Below the pieces are notes generated by a model. It worked only from the letters and a program-made list of their open reading frames with translations. It did not search any database and was not told where the DNA came from. A stretch of 64,000 bases of DNA, taken from NCBI GenBank assembly GCA_023665205.1, contig JAMPEJ010000003.1, positions 165,101-229,100 of the forward strand, in the 5' to 3' direction. Below are positions 42,341 through 51,395 of this stretch, piece after piece. Position 1 is the first letter of the stretch, and each line of letters starts with the position of its first letter. The stretch is from Corallococcus sp. (lineage in GTDB: Bacteria > Bacillota > Clostridia > Christensenellales > CAG-314). Made by a program: the position numbers and the translations under genes.

Positions 42341-42883
42341 TTATTTCTTGAAATATCTGTTGTACAAGCCCAAAAATGCTTTACCGTGACGAGCTTCGTC
42401 CCGAGCCATTTCGTGCACAGTATCGTGGATTGCATCCAAATTCAATGCCTTAGCGCGTTTTGCAAGGTCGGTTTTACCCATAGTGGCTCCGTTTTCCGCC
42501 TCTATACGCATTTGAAGGTTTTTGGCGGTGCTGTCCGTTACTACTTCGCCTAACAATTCGGCAAATTTGGCGGCATGTTCGGCTTCTTCCCAAGCGGCTT
42601 TTTCCCAATAGAGTCCGATTTCCGGATAGCCTTCGCGATGAGCTACTCGAGCCATTGCAAGGTACATGCCTACTTCGCTGCACTCCCCGTTGAAATTGGC
42701 GCGAAGATCCTCGATAATATCGGCAGGAGCGCCTTTTGCAACACCGATCACATGTTCTGCAGCCCAATTCATATCGCCGCTTTGTGCAACGAATTTTTCC
42801 TTAGGGGCTTTGCATTGAGGGCATTTTTCGGGGGCTTCCGTTCCTTCGTGAACGTAACCGCATACGGAACATACAAATTTCAT
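42341..42883 (-). CDS. reverse rubrerythrin
   Basis: 180 residues. The N-terminal rubredoxin-type iron site ([12 protein letters not shown] ... [12 protein letters not shown]) precedes a four-helix diiron domain with Glu/His ligands ([43 protein letters not shown]). This domain order (rubredoxin first) marks reverse rubrerythrin, an NADH-linked peroxide and oxygen reductase of Clostridia. It is the third gene of a perR-led operon, 126 bp after a mini-rubredoxin, with AGGAG upstream. Confidence 0.93.
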   Translation of the reverse strand: MKFVCSVCGYVHEGTEAPEKCPQCKAPKEKFVAQSGDMNWAAEHVIGVAKGAPADIIEDLRANFNGECSEVGMYLAMARVAHREGYPEIGLYWEKAAWEEAEHAAKFAELLGEVVTDSTAKNLQMRIEAENGATMGKTDLAKRAKALNLDAIHDTVHEMARDEARHGKAFLGLYNRYFKK

Positions 42884-43009
42884 AACTGTTTTCTCCTTTT
42901 GATTTTTGTTTGACGGCTTTGCCGCCTTTATTTAGGATCGTAATATCATTGCGGCAAACGCATCGTGCGTAAGCCGCAAACTTTTGCTTCGGCTAGTCAT
43001 CAGCCTGAC

Positions 43010-43123
43010 TTATTCGTTTACTTCTTCGAATTGAGTTGCATCAACGCCGCACAAAGGACAAATTTCCGGCGCTTCGTCTCCTTCGTGAACGTAACCGCAC
43101 ACCGTGCAAATCCATTTTTTCAT
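43010..43123 (-). CDS. mini-rubredoxin
   Basis: 37 residues: two CxxC knuckles ([20 protein letters not shown] followed by LCGV) bind one iron. It is shorter than normal rubredoxin (~52) and nearly identical in pattern to the rubredoxin head of the rubrerythrin encoded downstream. The start at 43123 has AGGAGA nine bases upstream; a longer in-frame reading is antisense to perR and rejected. Probably an electron donor to rubrerythrin. Confidence 0.85.
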   Translation of the reverse strand: MKKWICTVCGYVHEGDEAPEICPLCGVDATQFEEVNE

Positions 43124-43160
43124 AATCGTCGTCTCCTTTTGTATATTTTTGATTTTATCT

Positions 43161-43532
43161 TTAGCGTTTAGATTTTGCCGCAAGACAGTCGTTGCAAATT
43201 CCGTACAAAGTAACTTCGACGCGGGAAACTTCCCCTGCGTTGCAAGCGGTCCTGACTGCCGAAAGATCGGCGTCGGCAACGCTGCCGCAAGTTGTGCACA
43301 CAAAGTGCGCGTGTCTGCCCATATTCGCGTCAAAACGCTCGGCAGAGCCTTCCACTCCTACGCGTCGCGCTTTGCCCAATGCGCATAACTCGTCTAAATT
43401 GCGATACACCGTGCCCAAACTGAGATTAGGCATTGCTTGCTTGACCTGAGAATAAACTTCGGCGGCGGTAGGATGAGACGTTGTATTGCACAAAGCATCG
43501 TACACCGCTTCGCGCTGTTTGGAAAACCTCAT
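43161..43532 (-). CDS. perR: peroxide-responsive Fur-family repressor (PerR-like)
   Basis: 123 residues. The winged helix includes SKQREAVYDALCNTTSHPTAAEVY and LSLGTVYRNLDELCALG. The metal-sensing part has ERFDANMGRHAHFVCTTCG with the Zn-binding CxxC, and a second CNDC near the C-terminus. H and D residues at the PerR regulatory iron site appear present. It is the first gene of an operon with rubredoxin and rubrerythrin, and its promoter overlaps a Per box, so autoregulated peroxide response is the natural reading. PerR rather than Fur is chosen from this context. Confidence 0.9.
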   Translation of the reverse strand: MRFSKQREAVYDALCNTTSHPTAAEVYSQVKQAMPNLSLGTVYRNLDELCALGKARRVGVEGSAERFDANMGRHAHFVCTTCGSVADADLSAVRTACNAGEVSRVEVTLYGICNDCLAAKSKR

Positions 43533-43548
43533 CGTATGTCTCCTTTAT

Positions 43549-43585
43549 TTATATTAATGATAAACTTTCTTATTTAATTTGTCAA
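43549..43585 (-). promoter_or_regulatory. perR operon promoter with Per box
   Basis: Minus strand TTGACA (43580-43585), 17-bp spacer, TATCAT (43557-43562). The 15-mer ttatcattaatataa (43549-43563) matches the Per box consensus TTATAATNATTATAA at 12 of 14 defined positions and covers the -10, ideal for repression. Confidence 0.75.
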
Positions 43586-43655
43586 TAGGTTTTATAAAAA
43601 TTATTACAATTATATGCTCCGCAATATGCGTAATATTGAATTTTGTAGCAAACAG

Positions 43656-43684
43656 TTGAAAAAATTTGCAAATTGAAATACAAT
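43656..43684 (+). promoter_or_regulatory. promoter of the TtcA-like gene
   Basis: TTGAAA, 17-bp spacer, TACAAT. Confidence 0.6.
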
Positions 43685-43712
43685 TGAATTACCGACATAT
43701 TTTGAGGTGACC

Positions 43713-44438
43713 ATGACTTTGCAAAAATTACTTTCGCCCATGCGCAGAGCTATAAACGACTACAAAATGATACAAAGCGGAGACAAAATTGCCGTGGGCG
43801 TTTCCGGCGGAAAGGACAGCGTTGCACTGTTGACGTTGCTTACCGCATACAAGCGTTTTAGCGAACACGATTTTGATTTGTGCGCAATAACGATAGATAT
43901 GGGATTTGCAAAAGACGCGTTTGCACCTATTGCAAAGTATTGCGAAAGTTTGGACGTAGAATATCACGTAGAGCATACCGACATCGCCGAAATAATATTT
44001 GACGCGCGCAAAGAAAAAAATCCTTGCAGCCTTTGCGCAAAAATGCGACGCGGAGCGCTTAACGCAAAAATAAACGCGCTGGGGTACAACAAATTGGCTT
44101 TGGGACACCACCGAGACGACGTCGTGGAAACCTTTTTACTTTCGCTTTTTTACGAAGGACGGTTGTCTACAATGCAGCCGACGTCATATATGAGCAACAG
44201 CAAAGTAACGCTTATCCGCCCCATGATTTACCTTGCGGAAAAGGACGTTGCGGCGTTATCAAAAGATTTACCTGTGGTGCACAATCCTTGTCCCGCAAAC
44301 AAACACACGCAACGGGAAACAATGAAAGATTTACTAAAAACGCTTTCCCTCGATTATCCAGGCGTAGAAGAAAAGTTTGCCAACGCAATTATGCATCCGG
44401 AACGCTATAATCTGTTTCCGCCGCGAGAGGACAAATAA
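43713..44438 (+). CDS. TtcA-family tRNA thiolation enzyme
   Basis: 241 residues. PP-loop ATP pyrophosphatase motif VGVSGGKDSVALL near residue 33 and the TtcA Fe-S motif PCSLCAKMRRGAL near residue 108, with a third cysteine in NPCPAN. GHHRDDVVETFLLSLFYEG is typical of TtcA. It would make 2-thiocytidine 32 in tRNA using a 4Fe-4S cluster. The ATG at 43713 follows GAGG; a GTG six bases upstream overlaps the ribosome binding site. Single gene with promoter and terminator. Confidence 0.88.
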   Translation: MTLQKLLSPMRRAINDYKMIQSGDKIAVGVSGGKDSVALLTLLTAYKRFSEHDFDLCAITIDMGFAKDAFAPIAKYCESLDVEYHVEHTDIAEIIFDARKEKNPCSLCAKMRRGALNAKINALGYNKLALGHHRDDVVETFLLSLFYEGRLSTMQPTSYMSNSKVTLIRPMIYLAEKDVAALSKDLPVVHNPCPANKHTQRETMKDLLKTLSLDYPGVEEKFANAIMHPERYNLFPPREDK

Positions 44439-44458
44439 TTTCTAAGCATAAGAAGTTT

Positions 44459-44501
44459 GCGTATCCCATATACGTGTTGCACGTAGGGGTACGCATTTTT
44501 T
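44459..44501 (+). terminator. terminator of the TtcA-like gene
   Basis: gcgtatccc ... acgtg/cacgt ... ggggtacgc hairpin followed by ATTTTTTTC. Confidence 0.65.
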
Positions 44502-44508
44502 TCAAAAG

Positions 44509-44540
44509 TCACTCATTTTTTGCAAAGTTCGACATATAAT
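44509..44540 (+). promoter_or_regulatory. possible SigE-type promoter of spoIIID
   Basis: CATATAAT (44533-44540) resembles the SigE -10 (CATACAnT). The upstream -35 is less clear. SigE control of spoIIID is established in Bacillus; here it is inferred. Confidence 0.35.
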
Positions 44541-44565
44541 GTACCAAAAGTTTTGGAGCAAATAC

Positions 44566-44817
44566 TTGAAAGATTATATTGTGGAACGGGTGAAAGACGT
44601 TGCGGAATACTTGGTGGAAAACAAATGTACCGTGCGCGAAGTAGGCAAAGCGTTTTGCGTAAGCAAGTCTACCGCGCACAAAGACTTGAGCGAACGCCTG
44701 CCGGTGCTGGATAAAGCGTTATTTGAAAAAGTATGTTTGGTACTGGATGAAAATTGGCAGGAGCGATACATACGCGGAGGTATGGCAACCAAACAAAAGT
44801 ACAAAAAGGAGAGGTAA
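44566..44817 (+). CDS. spoIIID: SpoIIID, mother-cell transcription regulator
   Basis: 83 residues from a TTG at 44566, preceded by GGAG seven bases upstream. This start gives the family N-terminus (KDYIVERVKDVAEYLVENK); an ATG further upstream lacks a ribosome binding site. The helix-turn-helix is TVREVGKAFCVSKSTAHKDL with the following SERLP, near-identical in pattern to Bacillus SpoIIID. C-terminal basic helix RGGMATKQKYKKER. It modulates the SigE regulon. Its terminator hairpin begins inside the last codons. Confidence 0.93.
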   Translation: MKDYIVERVKDVAEYLVENKCTVREVGKAFCVSKSTAHKDLSERLPVLDKALFEKVCLVLDENWQERYIRGGMATKQKYKKER

Positions 44818-44836
44818 AAAAAACTCTCCTTATTTT
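44806..44836 (+). terminator. terminator of spoIIID
   Basis: An 8-bp stem aaggagag / ctctcctt then ATTTTG, overlapping the stop codon. Confidence 0.65.
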
Positions 44837-44885
44837 GTGTTTAGACAATAAAATTTTACCTTTATAGTACGTTTCTTACCGAAAA

Positions 44886-45185
44886 TTACTTTGTGGCTTC
44901 AATTCCGTCGTCATAACCTCTCCACACCGCTTTACCGCTGATTCCGCAAACGTATTGGTCTACGTACTTTTGCATGGCGGAAAGTTCCGTTTCCAATTCG
45001 GACTTTTCTCCGTCGGAGGCACTTTTCTATCCCTCTTTTAGGTCGGAAATGACGTTTTTTAATTACTCCTTTTCGTTCTCAATACTTGAGTTCATCTCAT
45101 TGTAATACTTTTTAGCTGCATCTTCGGAATTAAACCGCACAATTTTGGGATTGTATACGTTAATAACGACGTAACACCGGTACAA
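44886..45185 (-). pseudogene. decayed small coding sequence with two internal stops
   Basis: Read on the minus strand, one frame gives a plausible protein (IVRFNSEDAAKKYYNEMNSS ... KYVDQYVCGISGKAVWRGY) ending at a TAA at 44886. It is interrupted by TAA at 45063-45065 and TAG at 45027-45029. Codon use and the Glu/Lys-rich composition look genuine between the stops. I know no family for it. No intact start was found upstream of 45185. Interpreted as a pseudogene. Confidence 0.55.
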
Positions 45186-45229
45186 TTAAACCGTCCTTCT
45201 AAGTTTTTACAGAGCACGGAGCCGCGAGT

Positions 45230-45282
45230 ATTGCAATTTGCGACCTATCGAGCAAAGCGAGATCCGAGGCGCTAATTGCAAT
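45230..45282. repeat. foldback element
   Basis: Inverted arms attgcaatt / aattgcaat enclose tatcgagcaaagcgagatcc. The core resembles tatcgaacggagtgagatcg at 63885-63910. Confidence 0.55.
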
Positions 45283-45329
45283 TCCGGAGGTTCTCAAGTA
45301 CAACTGTACAAACTGCCTTGCCCTTTTTC

Positions 45330-45475
45330 GCGAACGACCCAAAGAAGTAAATACCTTTAAGCCTAGTACATACGACGTCGCACGGCGCTAAGCGCCTAAG
45401 CCGTATGAAAGAGCAAATCCTTTGTCCGATTGCAAATTGAGAGCGCAGCGAAGCCACCGGCGAGAGGGGGTTCGA
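45330..45475. repeat. dispersed intergenic repeat, family B, copy 2
   Basis: Parallels 10325-10480: AAGCCTAGTACATACGAC, ggcgctaagcgcctaagccg TATG, then CCGATTGCAAATTGAGAGCGCAGCGA. The catacg ... cgtatg ends can pair around a ggcgc/gcgcc stem. Confidence 0.55.
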
Positions 45476-45546
45476 ACCGAAAACAATCTGCAACGAGGAC
45501 GCTTGTTTGTAGCGTCCGAAGCGAAGCCGTTTTCGGTCGAGCCCCC
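45466..45546. repeat. long imperfect inverted repeat
   Basis: Arms 45466-45484 (ggggg ttcgaaccgaaaac) and 45529-45546 pair with few mismatches and enclose a second hairpin ggacgct / agcgtcc (45497-45517). It abuts the 3' end of the DUF2804 gene. A related arm pair lies at 63865-63925. Confidence 0.6.
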
Positions 45547-45554
45547 GAGCGCCC

Positions 45555-46559
45555 CTACCAATTGTTCTCCGCATGTTCGCAAAAAGCAATGAATGGAGGA
45601 ATTTTGAGTTTTGTTCCGTCGTCCAATACCACATGTCCGCGCCACAATCCCCACACTTGGTGACAACTGTTGTTTACAACCACGGCTTTGGTTTGAGTAA
45701 AATTGTCGTAAATAGGTTCCACGTCGAAAACAAACTTTTTGTCGCTATCGATATAACGCAGTTTGTCACCGTTTTGCACCTCTTTGACGTCCTGCAATTT
45801 GTAGGCTTTGTTATCGTAAAAAAACATATTTTCCGTAGCGTTTTGCGTATTGCCGAAGCCCCAACCTATATTAAAACCGAAGTGTTTTCCGTCCACTACG
45901 GCAGAACCGTTGCCCCACGTCCAACTGTGTTTACGGGGCCACACTCCGCGTCCCCAATCCAATACGGCATTGCCGTCCTTTACGTCCACCTCCATAGAGC
46001 CTATACGAACGTAACCGTTTGCAACGAAACAATTCTCTTTGTAGTTGAGGTACCACTGTTTGGGGTTATCAAACGGAGTTGCGATAACCATCTTGTCTTT
46101 TTCCGCGCCGACGTTGGTAAGGGTTACGTCTATTTCGGCAAAGACGCCCAATTTGTCCGCCCGAGAAAGAGTCAAGCGACGCCCTTTGTCCGTAACTTCA
46201 AATTGCATTTTGAGTTTTCTTCCGAAATACTGAGTTTTGCTTGGAAGTTGCGGATTGGGTGCTAATTGTTTTTTAATCTTGCGACTGCCCAAAATCAATT
46301 TTGAAATGCACTCCCGCTTGCCGGTGTCCAAGTCTATTACGTTCGCCGACAATTGCGAAAAATAAGATATGTGACCGATAGTCATTTGAATAACTTTGCG
46401 ACCGCATACGATTTGATAAAAATCCCACTCCTTCAAAGCAAACGGAGGCAGTCTTTGACCGTTCTTGTTGTAAACAAAGTTCATTTGAGTGGCGTATCCG
46501 CTGTTTGCAATTTTGCCGTTTTGGAGTAAATTGACCTTAGAAATGATTTTATTTTGCAT
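45555..46559 (-). CDS. DUF2804 family protein
   Basis: 334 residues, the usual length. Recognisable features: LLQNGKIANSGYATQMNFVYN at the N-terminus, KEWDFYQIVCGRKVIQMTIG, RGVWPRKHSWTWGNGSA, FGFNIGWGFG and VWGLWRGHVVLDDGTKLKI, all typical of the Trp/Gly-rich beta barrel of DUF2804. Function unknown; no signal peptide. It starts two bases after the stop of the Bax-inhibitor-like gene, so the two are co-transcribed. No strong ribosome binding site precedes it, suggesting translational coupling. Confidence 0.88.
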   Translation of the reverse strand: MQNKIISKVNLLQNGKIANSGYATQMNFVYNKNGQRLPPFALKEWDFYQIVCGRKVIQMTIGHISYFSQLSANVIDLDTGKRECISKLILGSRKIKKQLAPNPQLPSKTQYFGRKLKMQFEVTDKGRRLTLSRADKLGVFAEIDVTLTNVGAEKDKMVIATPFDNPKQWYLNYKENCFVANGYVRIGSMEVDVKDGNAVLDWGRGVWPRKHSWTWGNGSAVVDGKHFGFNIGWGFGNTQNATENMFFYDNKAYKLQDVKEVQNGDKLRYIDSDKKFVFDVEPIYDNFTQTKAVVVNNSCHQVWGLWRGHVVLDDGTKLKIPPFIAFCEHAENNW

Positions 46560-46561
46560 AA

Positions 46562-47347
46562 TTATTTATTGTTTTTGCCAAACAACATGGCAAAGCGCAC
46601 GATAAGTTCCAAAATTTCGATATACAAATATACAAGCGTCGTAACCAGAGAAAACGCCACCTGCCACTCGAAACTTTTGTCCGCTCCGGCTTCTACTATG
46701 TAGGATGCCGACTGCAAGTCCCACATAAGCAAAACAGACGCGTAAATTACGCAAAAAGCGCTTGCAGCAAGTTGGACCCAAAAATACACTTGGAAAAACG
46801 TCTCCGATCGATGCGACGCAAAAGCGTAGACCACCATTGCCAATTCCACCACCAAGAGACTTAAAAACGCTACCAACAGTACGCGCCATACTTTACTTGA
46901 TACGCGTACGTTAAGCACTCGGTTTAGAGCGACGGAAATTACGAATACTATAACGGTACCCAATACTGCGGCAAATGCAACACCCGGAAACATCGTATCC
47001 ATAAAATACACGATAAGCCCCAAAAACGCGCCTTCCAATACGGCGAACAGAGACCCTGCAATCTTTACCGTTTTGGGAATAAAAGCCACCACCAACGACA
47101 AAACCAGCATAAGCGCGGCGCAAACTCCTGATGCAATCAAAATTGCCGTAAGCAGCTTTTCGCTTTCGATTGCAATGGCGTATCTAAACAGCAACGCCGA
47201 AGCCACCGCGGCAATAATAGTAAGCGTGCAAAAATAAAAAGACTTTAGCGCTATGCCGCCGTAGGTAGAGGGAGACGAATCTATACCGACTTCGCCGTTT
47301 TGCGCGCGGCGAACAAGTTTCCTCATAGAGGGATTGCCCATTCTCAC
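46562..47347 (-). CDS. Bax inhibitor-1 / YccA-type membrane protein
   Basis: 261 residues. Seven TM segments from residue ~38 on. An N-terminal hydrophilic stretch (MGNPSMRKLVRRA) and the late motif SASYIVEAGADKSFEWQVAFSLVTTLVYLYIEILEL are typical of the bacterial Bax1-I/YccA group with a YxE/D-type Asp-rich core. Family members are pH-sensitive calcium leak channels. The GTG at 47347 has GGAGG eight bases upstream; the ATG two codons later is also possible. Confidence 0.88.
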   Translation of the reverse strand: MRMGNPSMRKLVRRAQNGEVGIDSSPSTYGGIALKSFYFCTLTIIAAVASALLFRYAIAIESEKLLTAILIASGVCAALMLVLSLVVAFIPKTVKIAGSLFAVLEGAFLGLIVYFMDTMFPGVAFAAVLGTVIVFVISVALNRVLNVRVSSKVWRVLLVAFLSLLVVELAMVVYAFASHRSETFFQVYFWVQLAASAFCVIYASVLLMWDLQSASYIVEAGADKSFEWQVAFSLVTTLVYLYIEILELIVRFAMLFGKNNK

Positions 47348-47493
47348 AGAAGTTTCCTCCTTATTTGTTGTAAATACCAGTGCATTGTAACACACTTTGC
47401 GCGCTTTTGCAACTTGCAAATACGCAGCCCGTATATTATTGCTTAACGAAGCGTTTTTTATAATAGACAATTTATGCGCGGACAACATTTCAC

Positions 47494-47522
47494 TTGACAA
47501 AAACGCGGCAAAAAACTAGAAT
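47494..47522 (+). promoter_or_regulatory. promoter of glyQS
   Basis: TTGACA, 17-bp spacer, TAGAAT. The leader is only about 24 nt, so no T-box precedes this synthetase gene. Confidence 0.75.
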
Positions 47523-47551
47523 TAAGCCACAGATATTTTAGGAGAGAAAAA

Positions 47552-48940
47552 ATGGCTGAACTAACTATGGAAAAATTGGTCAACCTTGCCAAAGGACGCG
47601 GATTTGTCTTTTCCGGAAGCGAAATCTACGGCGGACTTAGTAACAGTTGGGACTACGGTCCTTTGGGAGTGGAACTGAAAAACAACATAAAAAACGTTTG
47701 GTACCGTAAATTTGTTAAAGAAAATCCGCTTAACGTAGGTTTGGACGCGGCAATAATCATGAATCCTAAAACTTGGGAAGCGACGGGACATTTGGCGGGA
47801 TTTTCCGATCCGCTGATGGACTGCAAAGGTTGCAAAACGCGTTACCGCGCGGATAACCTTATTGAAGAATATCAGTCTAAGCACAACCTTGCAAACACCG
47901 TAGCAAGCATGTCCGACGGCGATATGGAAAAATACGTTGCCGAGCACGAAATACATTGCCCTGTGTGCGGTAAATGCGATTTTACTCCCATACGCAAATT
48001 CAACCTTATGTTCAAAACGTTTATCGGCGTGACGGAAAACTCCACCAATACGGTTTATTTGCGTCCGGAAACCGCGCAAGGTATATTCGTAAACTTCAAA
48101 AACGTGTGCCGCACCACTCGCAGAAAAGTACCCTTCGGCATAGGTCAAATAGGCAAGGCTTTCCGCAACGAAATTACCCCCGGGAACTTTATTTTCCGCC
48201 AACGCGAATTCGAGCAAATGGAAATGGAGTTTTTCTGCAAACCCGGCACCGATTTGGAATGGTTCGATTACTGGAAAAACTTTTGTAAGCAATGGCTTAT
48301 AAACCTTGGAATGAAGGAAGAAAACTTGCGCCTCAGAGACCACGACAAAGACGAACTGTGCTTTTACAGTAAGGCAACGACAGACTTCGAAGTCAAATTC
48401 CCGTTCGGTTGGGGCGAACTGTGGGGCATTGCGGACAGAACCGATTACGACTTGACGCGCCACCAAGAAGCTTCCGGCGAAAATATGGACTACTTGGATC
48501 CGGTAACCAACGAAAAATACGTACCCTACGTAATAGAACCCAGTTTGGGCGTAGACAGAGCGTTTTTGGCATTTTTGTGCAACGCATACGACGAAGAAGT
48601 CGTTGGCGAGGGAGATACGCGCGTAGTGTTACACCTTCATCCGGAACTTGCTCCCGTCAAAGCGTGCGTACTGCCCCTTTCCAAAAAACTCTCCGACAAG
48701 GCAACCGAAATTTACGGTGAGCTTTTGAAAGACTTTGCCTGCGACTACGACGAAGCCGGAAGCATTGGCAAGCGCTACCGCCGCCAAGACGAAATAGGTA
48801 CGCCATACTGCGTGACGGTGGACTTCGATACGGAAGTAGACAATTGCGTAACCGTGCGCGACCGCGACACAATGCAACAAGAACGCGTAGCGGTTGCAGA
48901 ACTGAAAGAATATTTGAGAAAGCGAATATATATTTACTAA
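47552..48940 (+). CDS. glyS: glycyl-tRNA synthetase, alpha2 (eukaryote-like) type
   Basis: 462 residues. Class II synthetase; the single-chain dimeric form, not the alpha2-beta2 GlyQ/GlyS. Motifs: [30 protein letters not shown], a zinc-type CxxC ([22 protein letters not shown]), motif 2 [32 protein letters not shown] (partially quoted), and motif 3 with [19 protein letters not shown] lies before the ATG. Followed by a strong terminator. Confidence 0.96.
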   Translation: MAELTMEKLVNLAKGRGFVFSGSEIYGGLSNSWDYGPLGVELKNNIKNVWYRKFVKENPLNVGLDAAIIMNPKTWEATGHLAGFSDPLMDCKGCKTRYRADNLIEEYQSKHNLANTVASMSDGDMEKYVAEHEIHCPVCGKCDFTPIRKFNLMFKTFIGVTENSTNTVYLRPETAQGIFVNFKNVCRTTRRKVPFGIGQIGKAFRNEITPGNFIFRQREFEQMEMEFFCKPGTDLEWFDYWKNFCKQWLINLGMKEENLRLRDHDKDELCFYSKATTDFEVKFPFGWGELWGIADRTDYDLTRHQEASGENMDYLDPVTNEKYVPYVIEPSLGVDRAFLAFLCNAYDEEVVGEGDTRVVLHLHPELAPVKACVLPLSKKLSDKATEIYGELLKDFACDYDEAGSIGKRYRRQDEIGTPYCVTVDFDTEVDNCVTVRDRDTMQQERVAVAELKEYLRKRIYIY

Positions 48941-48952
48941 ACATTGATACGC

Positions 48953-48985
48953 ACAGGCGACGCAAGCAAACGTCGCCTGTTTTTA
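48953..48985 (+). terminator. terminator of glyS
   Basis: A 10-bp stem acaggcgacg / cgtcgcctgt followed by TTTTAATT. Confidence 0.85.
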
Positions 48986-49032
48986 ATTGATTATTAACCT
49001 TTTCTTGCGCCCTACAAACCTCCACTAATTTC

Positions 49033-49061
49033 TTGCGAAAATATGCCGAGTTTGATATAAT
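49033..49061 (+). promoter_or_regulatory. promoter of tex
   Basis: TTGCGA, 17-bp spacer, TATAAT. Confidence 0.7.
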
Positions 49062-49111
49062 AAAAAGGCTTTGATCAATAACGAAGAAAGACAGACTTAG
49101 GGAGAAAAAGT

Positions 49112-51256
49112 ATGGATATCAACTTGACGATTACCCAAGAATTGAAGGTGGATAAATGGCAGGTGGACGCGGCAGTAACGCTGTTGGACGAAGGAAACAC
49201 AGTACCCTTTATTTCACGTTACCGCAAAGAAGCGACGGGAGCCCTCAACGACGAACAACTTAGAAAACTGTCCGAACGGCTTACGTACTTGCGCAACTTG
49301 GAAGAAAAAAAGGCGCAGGTAATAAAAAGCATCGAAGAACAGGGCAAACTTACCGACGAACTGCGCGCCGAGATCGAAAACGCCGAAACGCAAGTTGCCG
49401 TAGACGATTTGTACCGTCCCTACCGCCCAAAACGCCGCACGCGCGCAACCGTTGCAAAAGAGCAAGGATTAGAGCCTTTGGCGAACGTTATACTTTTGCA
49501 ACAGACGGATAAAAACGCAAAAGAACTTGCCGAAGAATACATCGATCCGGAAAAAGGCGTAAACACCGCAAAAGAAGCGCTGCAAGGCGCTTTGGACATA
49601 ATTGCGGAAGTTTTGAGCGACAACGCAGATCTGCGCAAAGTGATACGCGAAAAAACTTTTTTGCTAGGGAAGATCACTTCCGCAGCGAAAGATCCGGACA
49701 AGAAAACCGTTTACGACAACTATTACAACTACGAAGAACCTGTTTTGAAAATCGCAGGCCACCGAGTATTGGCGCTGAACCGCGGCGAAGCGGAGAAAGT
49801 GCTTACTGTCAAAATAGTCGCGCCGACCGACGACATTGTAGAATTTGTGGAAAAACGCGTAATTATCAATGACAACAAAACCACTACGCCTCTCATGAAA
49901 CTTGCAATAGCGGACAGTTATGCGCGTCTTATCGAACCCAGTATCGCCACAGAAATACGCAATACGCTTACGGAAAAGGCCGAAGACGGCGCCATTGCGG
50001 TTTTCGGCAAAAACCTGCACCAACTGCTTATGCAGCCTCCCATCGTGGGCAAAGTAGTACTCGGGTGGGATCCTGCATTTCGCACTGGATGCAAACTGGC
50101 CGTGGTCGACGGAACGGGCAAAGTGTTAGACACCACCGTAATATATCCTACCGCCCCCACCACTCCGGAAAAAATTGCGCGAGCAAAACTGACTTTACAG
50201 CAACTGATCAAAAAGTACGACGTATCGCTTATATCGCTGGGCAACGGCACCGCAAGCCGCGAAAGCGAACAAATAATTGTCGAACTTCTTAAAGAAACCG
50301 GTTTGCCCGTACAATACGTTATAGTAAACGAAGCCGGAGCAAGCGTATATTCGGCCAGTAAGCTAGCCACGGAAGAGTTCCCCGAGTTTGACGTGGGACA
50401 AAGAAGCGCGGCAAGCATCGCGCGCAGATTGCAAGACCCGCTGGCCGAACTTGTAAAAATCGACCCCAAATCCATAGGCGTCGGGCAATATCAACACGAT
50501 ATGAACCAAAAGAAATTGGGAGAGCAATTGGGCGGAGTAGTCGAAGACTGCGTAAACAGCGTAGGCGTAGACCTTAACACCGCATCGGTACCGCTGTTGA
50601 CGCACATTTCCGGAATTTCCGCGCAGATTGCAAAAAATATCGTTGCCTACCGCGAAGAACACGGACGTTTTGAAAACCGCAGACAACTGCTTAAAGTGGA
50701 CAAATTGGGCGCGAAAGCGTTTGAACAGTGCGCGGGATTTTTACGCATACAAGGCGGAGAAAATCCATTGGACGGCACAAGCGTACACCCGGAAAGTTAC
50801 GATGCGACGGAAAAATTGATGCGCAAATTGAAAATAAAAGCCGAACAAATAGGCAAACTTGCGGGATTATCCAAAACCATTGTAAACTACGAAAAACTTG
50901 CGGACGAAGTAGGCGTAGGCGAAATGACGCTGCGCGACATTGTTTCCGAACTGGAAAAACCTGCGCGCGACCCCCGCGACGAAATGCCTAAACCGATTTT
51001 ACGAAGCGACGTCTTGGAAATGAAAGACTTGAAGGAAGGAATGCTTTTGAAAGGTACCGTCAGAAACGTCATAGACTTCGGCGTATTTGTAGATATAGGC
51101 GTACATCAAGACGGTCTTGTGCATATTTCACAACTTTCGTCTACCAAATTTGTAAAACACCCGTTGGAAGTCGTAAAAGTAGGCGACGTCGTCGACGTTA
51201 AAGTTTTGAGTGTAGACTTGGACAAAAAACGCATTGCGCTGACGATGAAAATTTGA
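49112..51256 (+). CDS. tex: Tex-family S1 RNA-binding protein
   Basis: 714 residues, typical. Domain order: N-terminal Tex helical domain (VPFISRYRKEATGALNDEQL, LYRPYRPKRRTRATVAKEQG), a YqgF-like RNase H fold (LGWDPAFRTGCKLAVVDGTG; SLGNGTASRESEQ), helix-hairpin-helix (LLTHISGISAQIAKNIVAYR), and a C-terminal S1 domain (GMLLKGTVRNVIDFGVFVDIG). A nucleic-acid-binding transcription accessory factor. GGGAG lies before the ATG at 49112. Single gene with its own promoter. Confidence 0.96.
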   Translation: MDINLTITQELKVDKWQVDAAVTLLDEGNTVPFISRYRKEATGALNDEQLRKLSERLTYLRNLEEKKAQVIKSIEEQGKLTDELRAEIENAETQVAVDDLYRPYRPKRRTRATVAKEQGLEPLANVILLQQTDKNAKELAEEYIDPEKGVNTAKEALQGALDIIAEVLSDNADLRKVIREKTFLLGKITSAAKDPDKKTVYDNYYNYEEPVLKIAGHRVLALNRGEAEKVLTVKIVAPTDDIVEFVEKRVIINDNKTTTPLMKLAIADSYARLIEPSIATEIRNTLTEKAEDGAIAVFGKNLHQLLMQPPIVGKVVLGWDPAFRTGCKLAVVDGTGKVLDTTVIYPTAPTTPEKIARAKLTLQQLIKKYDVSLISLGNGTASRESEQIIVELLKETGLPVQYVIVNEAGASVYSASKLATEEFPEFDVGQRSAASIARRLQDPLAELVKIDPKSIGVGQYQHDMNQKKLGEQLGGVVEDCVNSVGVDLNTASVPLLTHISGISAQIAKNIVAYREEHGRFENRRQLLKVDKLGAKAFEQCAGFLRIQGGENPLDGTSVHPESYDATEKLMRKLKIKAEQIGKLAGLSKTIVNYEKLADEVGVGEMTLRDIVSELEKPARDPRDEMPKPILRSDVLEMKDLKEGMLLKGTVRNVIDFGVFVDIGVHQDGLVHISQLSSTKFVKHPLEVVKVGDVVDVKVLSVDLDKKRIALTMKI

Positions 51257-51336
51257 TTTAACGTAAAAAAACAAATACGTAAAGAAAAGACAAAACTAGC
51301 GTTTGAGCCTAAACAATCTGCGCGACAACCGAAAAA

Positions 51337-51369
51337 TATAAAACAAAAGCCCCTGTGAAATACAGGGGC
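51337..51369 (-). terminator. terminator of ppiB
   Basis: Minus strand gcccctg / caggggc stem then TTTTGTTTT. Confidence 0.75.
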
Positions 51370-51395
51370 ATTATTTGTTTACGGAAAAAGTTACA

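Noticed and set aside
44886..45185. Stop-codon recoding in the decayed gene
   Set aside because: Both TAA and TAG would need readthrough, and every other gene here uses all three stops normally.
45466..45484. GGTTCGAACC resembling a tRNA T-arm
   Set aside because: No cloverleaf can be built around it; it is one arm of a long inverted repeat.
48960..49110. T-box leader for glyS or riboswitch before tex
   Set aside because: The glyS leader is only about 24 nt, and the glyS-tex gap contains just a terminator and a promoter.
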